From assembly GCA_023376005.1 (NCBI GenBank), contig CM042157.1, positions 90,826,987-90,890,986 of the forward strand: 64,000 nt of DNA. Reading direction: 5' to 3'. Positions within the stretch are counted from its first letter, which is position 1; each line of letters opens with the position of its first letter. Made by a program: the position numbers and the translations under genes. This document shows, piece by piece, positions 1 through 10,221 of the stretch. The notes under the pieces were generated by a model. That model saw nothing but the letters and a program-made list of their open reading frames with translations. It was not told where the DNA came from and did no database searches. The stretch is from Doryteuthis pealeii. Lineage: Eukaryota > Mollusca > Cephalopoda > Myopsida > Loliginidae.

Positions 1-237
1 ATTAAAAACAAGCTCTGAAGATGATTTTTATAAATCAAAATATTGTTCAATATTAGCTATGAATATGATATAAAATATTTTCATTTTAACAGCATTGTGT
101 CTTTTCATCTATACTTATACCGTCGTATTTATTTCCTTACTCTTAAGATATAACTATAACAGCAGAGTTAGCTTTGATATTCATCTTATATTATTAATTC
201 AAAAATAATAATACAGCAGACAGAAAAATAATAATTT

Positions 238-870
238 CACACCCAATGAAAATGAGCTTAGAAACAAGTTCCAAATTGGGACCTTTTTTTTTTTGCTAGT
301 GAAAATAGTATTTACAAATAAAAACCTGAACTGATCTATGCATTGATCATAGATATTCACGTGTTTATTTGGGGAAATATTAACAGGAGGTGTGATACAA
401 AGCCTGGTTTCAAATCCAATATGGTTAAAGAGAAAATTAACCAAGACTATTTTTAAAGTGATTACAAAAAGATTTTTTTTTTTAAATGAGGGGGGTGAGT
501 ACTCTCACAACTACTGCAATATCACCATCTAACATTTGAGTCTCATTCTGAGAGTTGTCAACTGGAGCAAAAGAGACAAAAAATATTTCATGGCAACGTA
601 TAATGAATCAAGAGTTATGGTCCAAGTAATCAGAAAGTTTTGTTACATGGTGTAATTGAGGAACAAGGACACAGACAATCTGCCAGCCATCATAGACAAC
701 AAAGAAAAGAGAAAATACCAGAAAAACAGGTTCCAAACAGAAGCCTCCTTTTCCTGCCAGTGAATAAGTCTTGCAAATGAAAACCTACTGATTTATATGC
801 ATCTCCTGTAGACATTCACATTTATTCCTTTAGGACAAACATTTATCAATAGTGTTAAATACTCAAATCA
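238..870. repeat. Two diverged direct copies (238-400 and 730-870) flanking an exon
   Basis: Both segments share the order GTTCCAAA, an interrupted T-rich run or TTTTCCTGCC, CTAGTGAAAATA or CCAGTGAATAAG, AAAACCT, CTGAT, TATGCAT, ATATTCACGTGTTTATT or ACATTCACATTTATT, then ATTTATCAA-like sequence. Identity is estimated by eye at about 70%. The exon at 482-561 lies between them. They may be an old SINE or a local duplication. Confidence 0.4.
482..561 (-). CDS. Exon of the J-domain-like gene, possibly terminal
   Basis: The minus-strand acceptor is tttttgtctcttttgctccag, a good polypyrimidine tract. The exon starts with TT, which completes the split codon left by the 5408-5456 exon, and then reads DNSQNETQMLDGDIAVV. 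At 508 there is a possible donor, GTT|GTGAGA, giving an exon of 509-561. If this donor is not used, the frame continues VRVLTPLI and stops with TAA at 482-484, so the exon could be the last one. A second acceptor (aactctcag, just after position 548) gives the wrong phase. A minus-strand AATAAA lies about 115 nt past the stop. Exon start is moderately sure; its end is open. Confidence 0.5.
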
Positions 871-989
871 ACTTTGAGGCACTTTTTTTAAAGGACAAGT
901 CGATGGCATTGAAAAACAGTTTTGCCAAAAAATGAAAAAAAAAAAAAAAAATGGAAAAAATGAATGAATAAATTAAAAAATAAATAAAT

Positions 990-1395
990 TTGTTTGTTTT
1001 GTTTTACAGCATATCAACATCAGTGGGTCATTTAATGCCGACAAAGTTTTGAAATAAATTCATTCTTAATGGATAAACAATTTTGTTTATAAACTCATGT
1101 TTTTCTATTTAACCCATAGATGGGACCCTAGCAAGTACTACCACTCCGGGTCAGAGTGGATCAGGGAGTAATGGTGATGAAGGAGTGCTCCACATTCCCC
1201 AAACCTCCATAACTGGAAGCTCACCATCAGATAGAGTTTAACGTCATTCCCAGGACATGTAGACCCCCAGCCACTGCCTTCTAGCACCCAAATGGGGTTT
1301 GTGTAAGGGCAATAGGGTTGGGGCAATCATATAGTTGCTAGGTCTTGACATGACCAGCCAATTGATTGGAGGGGCCTCTCCGACCACCCGAAGAA
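990..1395 (-). repeat. SINE-like interspersed repeat, family M (copy 1)
   Basis: One of at least six copies in the window of a roughly 330-550 bp element. Copies lie at 990-1395, 13725-14165, 24800-25128, 37327-37880, 38085-38450 and 60990-61335. Shared landmarks are TCAGTGGGTCATTTAATGCC near one end, CCATAGATGGGACCCTA, GGTGCTCCACATTCCCC and CATTCCCAGGACATGTAGAC. Read on the minus strand the element ends in an A-rich AAAACAAAAC tail, which suggests a retroposon oriented minus here. Copy 1 has lost part of the tail side and is followed by an A/T-rich run. Confidence 0.7.
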
Positions 1396-1924
1396 AAAAT
1401 AAATTTGTATAAATTTTTGTATTTACCTCAAACATATTAGTTGTGACTAAATGTGTCCATTTTAAAGTACTTGGTGGAGTCAAAATTTTTTTACAGTATT
1501 TTGGTACCTGCTAGTTTGTGATGCGTATATCACATGACCAAAGCAGTTAAAGCCATGTTAGGTACCTGCTATGGTTGATAGTATTGTGGCAGTTGCTGTG
1601 TTTGACATGTTGTATATTGCGTTTGCAATGTGTGATTTGAAAGCCACACAAATGACCATACAACATAGATGAAGGTACAGTTGATCACAGTACAGTAACC
1701 AGATGGTTCAAGAAATTTTGGTTGGGTTGCAAGAACCTTGACAAGCAGCCACAGTTAAATAGGCTTAAAACTGGATTCCAAGGCAAATCCAGTAAGTAGC
1801 ACTTGGCGAGCTTGGCAGTTCACAGTGGAGAGTAATTAGTCACCTTCACAACATTGGCAAAAGCATCAAAAGCTGCCAAATTTTGCTTCAATTTCTCTGA
1901 ATGTTTGAGATGAGGATTGATGAT

Positions 1925-2150
1925 TAGTATTATCTGCGTTATTCAGACTATTGTCCTCATCTTCATTGTTATTTGTAAAACGTTTCGGCCAATGTGCCCT
2001 CTGGCCTTCTTCAGGTATTTCTTCGGAAGGTACCCGATTTTGACAAGAAATACCTGAAGAAGGCCGGAGGGCATATCATCCGAAACGTTGTACAGATAAC
2101 AATGAAGATGAGGACAATAGTCTGAATAACACAGATAATACTAATTTTGC
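1925..2150. repeat. Foldback element, CCTGAAGAAGGCC family (copy 1)
   Basis: An almost perfect inverted repeat. The left arm begins ATTAGTATTATCTGCGTTATT and the right arm ends with AACACAGATAATACTAAT. The arms meet around TTCTTCGGAAGGTACCCG. The right arm carries CCTGAAGAAGGCC followed by a GAAACGTTGTACAG block. The other copies are at 41262-41390 (short) and 58660-58925. Confidence 0.7.
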
Positions 2151-2409
2151 TTCAAGTTACCAAAACTTAACTCACCCAAATGAAATGACTAGGTATTACA
2201 ATCCCCCCCCCGTCACTGGTAGGAAAATGTAATTATCTCAATATTGTTTTTCATACAGTGCTCAATATTAGGGATAGAGCCAATCTATATACGACATATG
2301 TTACACAACCTTCTCTCAATACAAACTAATGTGAAATGATATCAAGATATTTATCAATTGATATAATAACTTTTTATCTAAGAAGCCAATAGATATATAT
2401 GCAAGTATG

Positions 2410-2742
2410 TAATATTATGAAAAATTGAAGAAAAACAAAGTTCATAAACGAGTAATGTTTATTTCGCCCACGCTGCAGTGTTTTGATCTGTTTCAGTAGA
2501 TCATTATCAGGGCTTTTGTTAGTTTGAGGAAAAATAAATGTATCACAGAAAATAAGGAATCTGCGAAGCGCATTTGCTTAATGGTCGGTAAGTCCGACCA
2601 TTAGGCAAATGAGTCTCGCTGATGATGATCTATTGAAACAGATCGAAACACTGCAGCGTAGGCGAAATAAACATTACTTTCATGAACTTTGTGTTTTTTC
2701 AATTTTTCATAATATTTCATACTGTCGGATTCACTTCCAATG
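2410..2742. mobile_element. Foldback element with hammerhead-like arms (family HH2, copy 1)
   Basis: Inverted repeat of about 330 bp. The right arm reads CTGATGA, T, GATCT...AGATC, GAAA, ACTGCAGCG (2619-2660), followed by an AATAAAC stretch and the tail CATACTGTCGGATTCACTTCC. The left arm is the diverged reverse complement (GATAA and AAAA in place of GATGA and GAAA). The centre is palindromic: AATGGTCGG faces CCGACCATT. The second copy lies at 42873-43137. Confidence 0.6.
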
Positions 2743-4179
2743 TGACCCGGTCATGGGTTGGAGCAGACCGGAATTAAATACTGGAAATACTTAAGAAAAT
2801 CTTTTTTTGTCGGCGATCAGAATTTATAAATAAAAAAAGAATAAAAAGGATTTTTCCATTGAAAAGGTAAAGAGTGTGCGTAGATAGGAATCAGCAATAA
2901 AATTGACCACCAGCATATTTAGTTCAATGTTAGAATAAAGGACTTTTTTTCCGATAAGAAAAGATAAATAGCGAAGGTAGATAAGAATCAGCCCGACGGT
3001 TAAAATGGGGACCTGTCCTTTTGTTTAGAAGCGCTAAAAGCGTTTGGATAGCTTGACTGGCTGATCCTTCAGAGTTAATGAAAAGATTTTTCATTTTTCA
3101 GTTTCTATAGCAGATTTCTAGTCGTTTGAGATCTGAACATTCGGCTAGACTTTCAGCAAATATAGAGACCCTGCAATCCTTGGTTGATGCAGAAAATCCG
3201 ATCTTGACAGCCAATTTCGGAAATTCTGTGAGCCCTTTAGCTCAGTAGCGACTGACAGGTTATACCAATTCTTCTTCATATATGCAAGTATATACAAGTA
3301 TTAAATTAACTATTATGATTGGCTCTGTAGGTAAATAAAGTTTAACATAAGATTATATAAGTATAATTTATAGCAAGAGGACACGTCAAAATAAATTATC
3401 TTTATTAATTTTAATTTTGAAACTCACTAATTGAACATAAAACAAGAAAATTTTTGATGTTTAAAAAATATAATGTAATTACAAATAATGTTTTTTTAAA
3501 TTGCTGTCAGTTTTTTTTACAGAACATGTTAACTAGTATATGCATAAAATTCAAATTGCAAGTGAAACTTATATAAAATGAATTCATAATTCAGTCATTG
3601 ATAAACTTTTCTGTATGATGTACTGATAAATTAATAATACTTGTTTTTATTCTTGCTAAATCATTAATTTTTAATTCTAAAAGTTAAGATGTATACAGTG
3701 ATGATATCCAGTGCTTTTGTTGAAGAGGTTTATTCAAGAAAATAAAAACTATTTCACATCATAACAATTAACTTTTTATCTTAACATAAAACTCCATAAG
3801 ACTTTAATATACTAATATTTATGTAAAATAGTTAAAGATTTTCTTTCAAAGTTTTGCTCATAGAATAAAGTTTATTTTCAATACGTGTACCTTTTTTTTT
3901 TTTTTTTATTACACATGTAATATTTTTTCAAATCTTATACAGAAATGAAATAGCTTAAAAGCAAAAATCAGTAGAAACACTTATTTTAAAAAATAAATAA
4001 AAACCTGAATATATAATTAAAATAAGTAAAAATATTTCTAATGGAACAAATACCTGAAATAAATTACTAATATTTTACTCTCATTAACTTTGTTGATTTC
4101 TTATCAAATCCAGAATATATAAGCTAAATCTGAATATTGGTGTATCAGTATTAAGAATAATAATATTTTTTTAAATTTA

Positions 4180-4182
<3 letters not shown>

Positions 4183-4239
<57 letters not shown>
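4183..4239. repeat. TA microsatellite
   Basis: Uninterrupted TA run next to the left end of the hammerhead foldback element. Confidence 0.95.
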
Positions 4240-4240
<1 letters not shown>

Positions 4241-4243
<3 letters not shown>

Positions 4244-4626
4244 AGTAAACAAACAAATGATGTGTTTTGATATGGCTTTTTTTAGCCGACAATTTTTGGG
4301 AGAATATGTGCTTAATTGAAGTCATACCTAATTTTTGAAAATTAATTAATAATTAATGAATTAGGCGGGAATACCTATTCAAATGTAAGGCTAAACAAAT
4401 TGAGAAAAATCAATCTCTGTATGTACATTTCAGCCTATTAGGCCTCATCAGCAGAGCTATAGACAGGAAGACCGCATTGTGTGTTCGAATCACACACAAA
4501 GTGGTCTTCCTGTCTATAGCTCTGCTGATGAGGCCTAATACATTTGAATAGGTATTCCCACCTAATTCATTAATTATTAATTAATTAATTTTCAAAAATT
4601 AGGTATTACTTCAATTAAGCACATAT

Positions 4627-4631
<5 letters not shown>
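4241..4631. mobile_element. Foldback element carrying a hammerhead ribozyme (family HH1, copy 1)
   Basis: A long inverted repeat inserted between two TA tracts (4183-4239 and 4631-4674). Matching arms run from about AGAATATGTGCTTAATTG (4302) inward and from AATTCATTAATTATTAATT outward to 4630. The centre is itself palindromic (GACAGGAAGACC facing GGTCTTCCTGTC). The left arm has a complete hammerhead on the minus strand. In the right arm the equivalent motif is cut after GGCCTAATA by an internal deletion of about 48 nt. Hammerheads of this kind are known from Penelope-like retroelements and related non-coding retroelements; assignment to that class is inference. Confidence 0.65.
4415..4456 (-). 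ncRNA. Hammerhead ribozyme motif, type I, canonical core
   Basis: On the minus strand the parts come in order. CTCTG (4452-4456) is stem I 5'. CTGATGAG (4444-4451) holds the CUGANGA core. GCCT-aat-AGGC (4433-4443) is stem II. TGAAA (4428-4432) holds the GAAA core. TGTACAT (4421-4427) is a very short self-complementary stem III. A at 4420 is the expected cleavage nucleotide H17. CAGAG (4415-4419) is stem I 3', fully complementary to CTCTG. All invariant core positions are present. A tiny stem III is typical of retroelement hammerheads, which may act as dimers. Confidence 0.75.

Positions 4632-4674
<43 letters not shown>
4631..4674. repeat. TA microsatellite
   Basis: TA run at the right end of the hammerhead foldback element; it pairs with the one at 4183. 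Confidence 0.95.
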
Positions 4675-4676
<2 letters not shown>

Positions 4677-5407
4677 CATAAATTTTCAATAGTCTTATTG
4701 TTAATAGGCAAAGCAGAAGAAATTGTCTACTTCCCTTACATTGTTGTCAAACTCCAATTTGGTAGGTCATACTGACACTTTGAAAAGAGATGTTAACTAA
4801 TGCTTTCTTGAATTCTGCATAGAACTTTAAAATATAACTGAAAGATACATATGAAAAGAGTGAAAGGTAAAGTTTCCACCCAAAGAATCTAATTTTGATA
4901 CAAGAATTAATGGGGCAAATGGAAATGGGTGATGACAGCTTAACATTATTTGCAAACTTTTTAATGTTTCCCATCCCAGACATCTTACCTGCGAGTTATC
5001 AACCTGTAACTACTTGTGAAGAGTCTGTTATATCTTGTCATCCTTTCAAATCATTACATAAAATCTGATCTTGAAGCTTGCTTTCTCAATTAAAAATAAT
5101 TTAAAAAGTTCACAGCAATCATGAACCTTCTAAAAATAAGGAAATTTTTATAGAAAAATAAACTTAGAAAGCCACCTTTTCCCTATATAAATCAATTAAA
5201 AAGTGGGGGGAAGAAAAAAAAGAGGACAATTACCAGACAAATACAATAATCATCAACATAACAGAAAAATAGTGCATGTACAATAATTAAAATAGAGTGT
5301 GAAAATTTACAATAAAAATGCATTGGATTGTTTTTCTGCTCTCAAATATGGATTACAATTCCAAATGTGATACTCATACATAAACTGATCAATTTATAAC
5401 TACTAAC

Positions 5408-5456
5408 CTGGAGATTTCCCAGTAACTGTTTGCTGAAATATGTGTAGCATTTCATC
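5408..5456 (-). CDS. Internal exon, J-domain-like protein: post-J segment
   Basis: The minus strand has a strong acceptor (cttctttttgtttttcag), 49 nt and the donor CCAG|GTTAGT. In phase 0 it reads DEMLHIFQQTVTGKSP plus one extra base (G). The preceding exon ends in phase 0, so the frame is kept. The single leftover base is completed by TT at the start of the next exon (561), giving Val. A second frame of this exon is also open (it begins MKCY), but it is not compatible with the neighbouring phases. The function of this part is not recognised. Confidence 0.65.
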
Positions 5457-5546
5457 CTGAAAAACAAAAAGAAGAAGCATTTAAATAATGTGACTAGAAA
5501 AAAAAAAAACTTGGTGGCTGGCTTTTCAATCTTTATTTATTCAATA

Positions 5547-5925
5547 CTAGCAGCGGCTACCAGGCGTTGCTTGGGTATAGGGGGATTTTTTAAAGTTAGT
5601 CCGCATATCCATTATTACTGAATCATGATTGAATCCTCGTGTGATGCCCCATTTAAATCCCTATGTAAAAAAAAGACCTTGCATTGATCCAGCTACTCTG
5701 AAAAGAAATGTTAATGTCTACTATCTAAAATATTAAATTAAAAAAAAAAAATCATTGTTAGCATTTAAATTTTATTTTTTAATTATCTTCACGAATATAA
5801 ATCAAATATCTATTATTTTTGCCCAAAAAACAAGCCCTGGTGATATTTAATGTGTATATATATTTACTTTGTCGTTAATTGTTTTATTTTCGAAGTTTCC
5901 ACCAGACATACATATACACAACTGC

Positions 5926-5976
<51 letters not shown>

Positions 5977-5991
5977 AGATAGAAAGATAGA
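5547..5991 (-). mobile_element. Non-autonomous Helitron, family He1 (copy 1)
   Basis: Read on the minus strand it ends with a hairpin (CTATACCC facing GGTAG with mismatches) followed by CCGCTGCTAG and a T, the CTRR|T end of Helitrons. Its 5' side carries GGGCAGTTGTGTATATG and a start of the TCTATC type, with an expanded TA run (5930-5973) inside that end. It shares its body with 45255-45595 and its ends with 62601-63102. No Rep or helicase coding is present. Confidence 0.65.
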
Positions 5992-6313
5992 TTGGTACTC
6001 ATATTTTTGAGTGGGAACTAAGAACTGATGATTGCAATTAAAACAGAAATATTGACATAAATTCTGAGATAACAGGAGCAATTTGAACAAGTTCAGAAGA
6101 TGCTGTTGACTATTGCCTCTACTATTTCAGAGTTCAGCTACAAATCAGAATCTGCTCAAACATTTGAATCATGATACAAACACTAGAAGGACACTTTTCT
6201 AAATGAATTCAATAGCAAAGATAATATGTGGAAAACCTGTCTTCTTGTTAGAAAACTTAGTACTGTCAAACTCATCTTCATCGCCACTTCTGTTCTTACT
6301 TTGTGTCCATTTC

Positions 6314-6712
6314 TTTCTTCTTACTCTGCTCCCCTTGGTTGTATCACCTATTATTTATGGGAAATGGGATGGTCCATTAATACCAAAGAGGGGTGTACAA
6401 ATACCTATTTTGTTAGGAGGTAGTCTGCTCCCCTTGGTTGTATCACCTATTATTTATGGGAAATGGGATGGTCCATTAATACCAAAGAGGGGTGTACAAA
6501 TACCAATTTTGTTAGGAGGTAGTCTGCTCCTCTTGGTTGTATCACCTATTATTTATGGGAAATGGGATGGTCCACTAATACCAATTTTGTTAGGAGGTAA
6601 TCTGCTCCCCTTGGTTGTGTCACCTATGATTTATGGGAAATGGGCTGGTCCATTAATACCAAAGAGGGGTGTACAAATACCAATTTTGTTAGGAGGTAGT
6701 CCTCATAACACA
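6314..6712 (+). repeat. 99-bp tandem repeat with an open frame (6203-6715)
   Basis: Four units of 99, 99, 78 and about 90 bp. Because 99 is divisible by three, the frame starting at 6203 stays open through all units (170 codons). The peptide unit begins PLVVSPIIYGKWDGPLIPKR. The third unit lacks 21 bp, again a multiple of three. No splice sites, promoter or known domain were seen. It is most likely a minisatellite, but the in-frame deletion leaves open a coding origin. Confidence 0.75.
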
Positions 6713-6944
6713 TAAAAGACATTCCATATGAAATGGGTTTTTAACTTTTTTTAATGCTATATAAAATTTAGATAGTATGAAAAAGTTATCTGTAGTAGTA
6801 GTAGTAGTCTATAAAAATTTTAGAGTTAGAAATTTGATATTTATTTAAACTTTCTTTCATATGGCATAAAGCCAAGTCAGAAGATTATGAGGAGAAAGCC
6901 AGCCAACCTGCTTGACTGCCTTGGAAAATCAGCATTTAAAATCA

Positions 6945-7260
6945 TGATCTAAACCTGAACTTGAACATTAACCTCTGACACTGGTAAGAAAGACGTGATT
7001 ATCTCAATCATAAGGTAGGTTGCAAAAATTGAAACCCTGAATGAGGCTGTTTGCATTTCACAGAGTGAAATACTCTTGGGAAAGGTATGCATCCAACTAT
7101 TCTCCATGCAGCTATAGGTGAAATAGAAGGGCATACTGGGCTCTTTAACCTTGATATGCCAGCTTTTCTCGAAGAAAAACTGAATTCAAACATTAAACTC
7201 CACTTAAAAATTGACCTTGTGTCACATCCTGTTTATGCGGAGGGGTTGGTAAATATATAA
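6945..7260 (+). repeat. tRNA-like SINE, family B (diverged copy)
   Basis: Matches the better copy at 60388-60710 from CTTGGGAAAGGTATGCATCC through GGGCATACTGGGCTCTTTAA and AACTCCACTTAAAAATTGAC to TGCGGAGGGGTTGGTAAATAT. The 5' tRNA-like head is too diverged to read. Confidence 0.6.
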
Positions 7261-7389
7261 AATTTAAACTGAATTATTAGCAGAAATTTATCCAAAGAGT
7301 AAAACTATTGGTTGGATTAAGGAATCAGGGGGTAGATATATGCTAAGCTGATCTAATGATTGTGTTATACTACTTTGTGATTTGTAGTA

Positions 7390-7969
7390 TCTATATATAT
7401 ATATAAAAGAATGTTTCTGGTATGTACGTATCGACTTATAACTCCGAAAAGAGATTTCATTCTGATTTGAAATCTTGCAGACACATTAATGTGTTTCTAA
7501 CTAAGAAACACACAAAATTTGTTTTTTGATTTTTACTAATTAAGTGATATAATTTAATAATTAAACAAAAATCAACCAATTTCTAAACTCTTCACAGTAA
7601 GGAAAAATAAAGTAAGGAAAATTGGGTCAAAAAGGGAATGAATTAGACTGATACATTTCACTTTAACTCAACAGGCTAGGTACTCTCTCTTTCACCCAGT
7701 CTGTTCGTCTCTCTCTCTCTCTCTCTCAAATACAATTATGTTTTTAAAAAAGTTTAGGATTTTTTTTTAAAAATAATATTTTAAATGTAATCAAAAAAAG
7801 CATTTCCTAAAAAAAAACAAAAAAAACAAAAAAAAAAACAACAACATTGTAATATACAAATTCTCGGTGATTTTTTTAATTTAATAAAATATTTTCCTGT
7901 TTTTCTCCTTTTCTCACTGGTGTTCCTAAAAATTTTTTAGTCCAGTCATGGACCGGGTACTTTTGCTGG
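7390..7969 (+). mobile_element. Non-autonomous Helitron, family He2 (copy 1)
   Basis: Starts A|TCTATATATATATATAAAAG. It ends with the hairpin GTCCA-gtca-TGGAC, then CGGGTACTTTTGCTGG|T, giving a CTRR-type 3' end. It shares GGTATGTACGTATCGACTTA at the 5' side with 34539-35529. The inside holds A-rich runs and a CT microsatellite; no protein coding. Confidence 0.7.
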
Positions 7970-8261
7970 TAATATATAAAACTATTATTTATATGTAGAA
8001 TGTAGAGAGAGAAATCCTTGTCAAAAAGTCAATCTGGTTAACCTTTAATGGCGTCGATGTCCTAACAAATACATAGTGTTAATAGCTTAATGTACAAGAT
8101 GCACATTAACAAATTTTTTACATCTTGTGCTAAAATATTTTGTGACATGTTGAGTCTAATAGAAACTCTAAAAAAATAATATTTCCTTCATAATGATGAT
8201 TATATATCAAAGAGTAGCTGGGAGATATATAGAAACTAAATCAAAACCACAGTTCTATTCT

Positions 8262-8500
8262 AATAGTAAGTAGAGTCGGTGGAGTGACCTATTGTTGGTA
8301 TCAGCCAGACAGCAAAGGATTCTACCACCTTTTTGCTTGTGCTAAACTAGGGAGATTGTTTTGCTGAGGTGAAGCTCCCCACTTTATCACACTGATTAGA
8401 TTACCCAAGCTGCACTACTCATGCACCGAATTGGCAAGAACCAACATCAAACCCAGAACTTGGCGATTCCAAAGTGAATGCTCTACCGACCAAATTAAAA
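8262..8500 (-). repeat. tRNA-like SINE, family A (diverged copy)
   Basis: Reverse copy of the SINE at 49805-50115: GTTGGTATCAGCCAGACAGC, GGGAGATTGTTTTGCTGAGG, ACTACTCATGCACCGAATTGG and GCTCTACCGACCAA, the last being the complement of the tRNA-like D-arm region. Confidence 0.65.
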
Positions 8501-9751
8501 AGGCTCTCTATCATAATACTGACCACAAAACACAGATCAAAAGAGATAACCAAACCTCAATTAAATGAGATGACAAAAATAAAATATAAATTTCTTCACC
8601 TTACTTATCTTTACAAAAGTTACACATTATAGTTCTATGGGGGAAAAAAATTTACCAATTAAAACCATAGCAACAATGCTTGCTCAGACAGAAGCCATTG
8701 AACTGAAACCTTGTTAACATTCAAAGCTGAAATACATCAGCACTAATCCATAAAGGCAAGCAATATATAAAGCAAATAAAGTAGATGGTCTTTTAAGATA
8801 TTACTAAGGATAGAAATTGAGACAGAGCAAAAGAATAAATTAATATATAAATGTAAAATTAGGGGCATAAATAAGAGAAAATTATGGTATAAGAATATAA
8901 GTTATTGATTATGGTATATTTAAATATAATTATGGTATAAGAGTATAAGAATAGAATTATAGAAAAAAAAGCTTATTGTTGAAGTCACATGGTATTAGAA
9001 TTTCTTTCTTACTAGCAAAAGTTTGAGATAATTTTAATGCTCAATCCTTCATCTATACTGTAGAATAATACTAAGTCCAATTACCGTCGAATTGGCAAGA
9101 CAAGACAGCAAGCAGTCATAACTGAAATATGATTCTGGTTTGCTGCAAAGACTACTGCAAAATGGCAGGATTTATGGAGCCTCAGAGGATCATACAAACC
9201 AAGCAGCCAATCAGGACTCAGGGAATGGAATCACCCAAATGCATGAGTGGACTGTTCTGAATTCCCATAAGTACCAGTTGTCTTGACACTGGTTCAGTTG
9301 TGTTTGGCCAGTCACATTGTTCAAACCAATTGTTGACTGACTGACTTCAATATGAAGAATCAGTGATGATTAGAGACATTGGATTTGTAACAGAGAAAAC
9401 AGAGTTTATGAAAAGATAGAAATAAATCAATTGAAATTAAGTTATATGAATAAAAAAGAATCCCATAAAATACAAATGTGAACATTATAGAGACATGTCT
9501 ATTTTTATAGAAACAAATTTAATTACTTTAATCTGATGGTTAACTGATATTTCCACTGACTGAAATAACTTATTACAAGTAAAATTGCTAAGTTAAGCAG
9601 GATTTATGATGCACAACAGAAAGCAGCATTTTTGGTAATACTTCCATAAGTCAAAAATAAGAAATTTGGTATTAAAAGTCAACATAAAAAAAAAATGAAA
9701 ATAACAACGACTGGTCTTTGAATGAGAATACCATTTTTTTTTTTTTTAGTA

Positions 9752-9990
9752 TATAAAAGGTTTGTCAAAAAAGTATCAAGATTTTTTGTACTTGTATTCT
9801 AAAAAGAAATAATAATGTTCCATTCATTCTTCATTTCTATTTTGGTAAATACAGCTTTAAACTTGGTACTTTTTTGACACACCTTGTATTCTGAAAAAAA
9901 TTAATGAATGGAACGTTATTTTTTTTCTCAGAATACAAGGTGTGTCAAAAAGTACAAAAAATCTCTATACTTTTTTGACACCTTGTATAT
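9752..9990. mobile_element. Mariner-type foldback MITE
   Basis: The ends are related to TACAAGGTGTGTCAAAAAGTA. This terminus occurs three times in clear form (ACTTTTTTGACACACCTTGTA near 9870-9893, ACAAGGTGTGTCAAAAAGTAC near 9938, ACTTTTTTGACACCTTGTA near 9969-9988) and once diverged (9757). An internal inverted pair, GTTCCATTCATT and AATGAATGGAAC, suggests two elements joined or nested. TA dinucleotides flank it. No transposase coding. Confidence 0.55.
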
Positions 9991-10221
9991 TAAATTCCTT
10001 GAGTAAAATGCTTTAAAAAAATCTAATCACTTACTGATCAATGCCAAAGATAATGACCCTTATTCTTTATAAAATAAAGGATATTGTGTTCATACGCTTA
10101 TCAGTTTACACTTTTCTCCTCAATGGCAAAATGTTTTGTGCCAGTATTATCCTTGTATATATATTGCATAATAATAATACTGATTTGATTAGCTCGGTAA
10201 CTACTAATTTAATTCAGCATT

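Larger units (their letters stand above)
562..5407 (-). other. Intron of the J-domain-like gene (4.8 kb)
   Basis: Sequence between the exons at 482-561 and 5408-5456. It contains a SINE-like copy (990-1395), a foldback element with CCTGAAGAAGG arms (1925-2150), a foldback element with hammerhead-like arms (2410-2742), and a canonical hammerhead foldback element between TA tracts (4241-4631). The stretch 2745-4140 has only AT-rich DNA, short homopolymers and a possible old repeat at 2810-3260; I see no gene there. A perfect donor at about 4988 (CGCAG|GTAAGA, minus) has no acceptor in a usable phase. Confidence 0.55.

Noticed and set aside
4976..5100. Possible exon before the donor at 4988 (minus)
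   Set aside because: Every open frame ending at this donor starts in a phase that does not match the exon at 5408-5456, and polypyrimidine tracts are poor.
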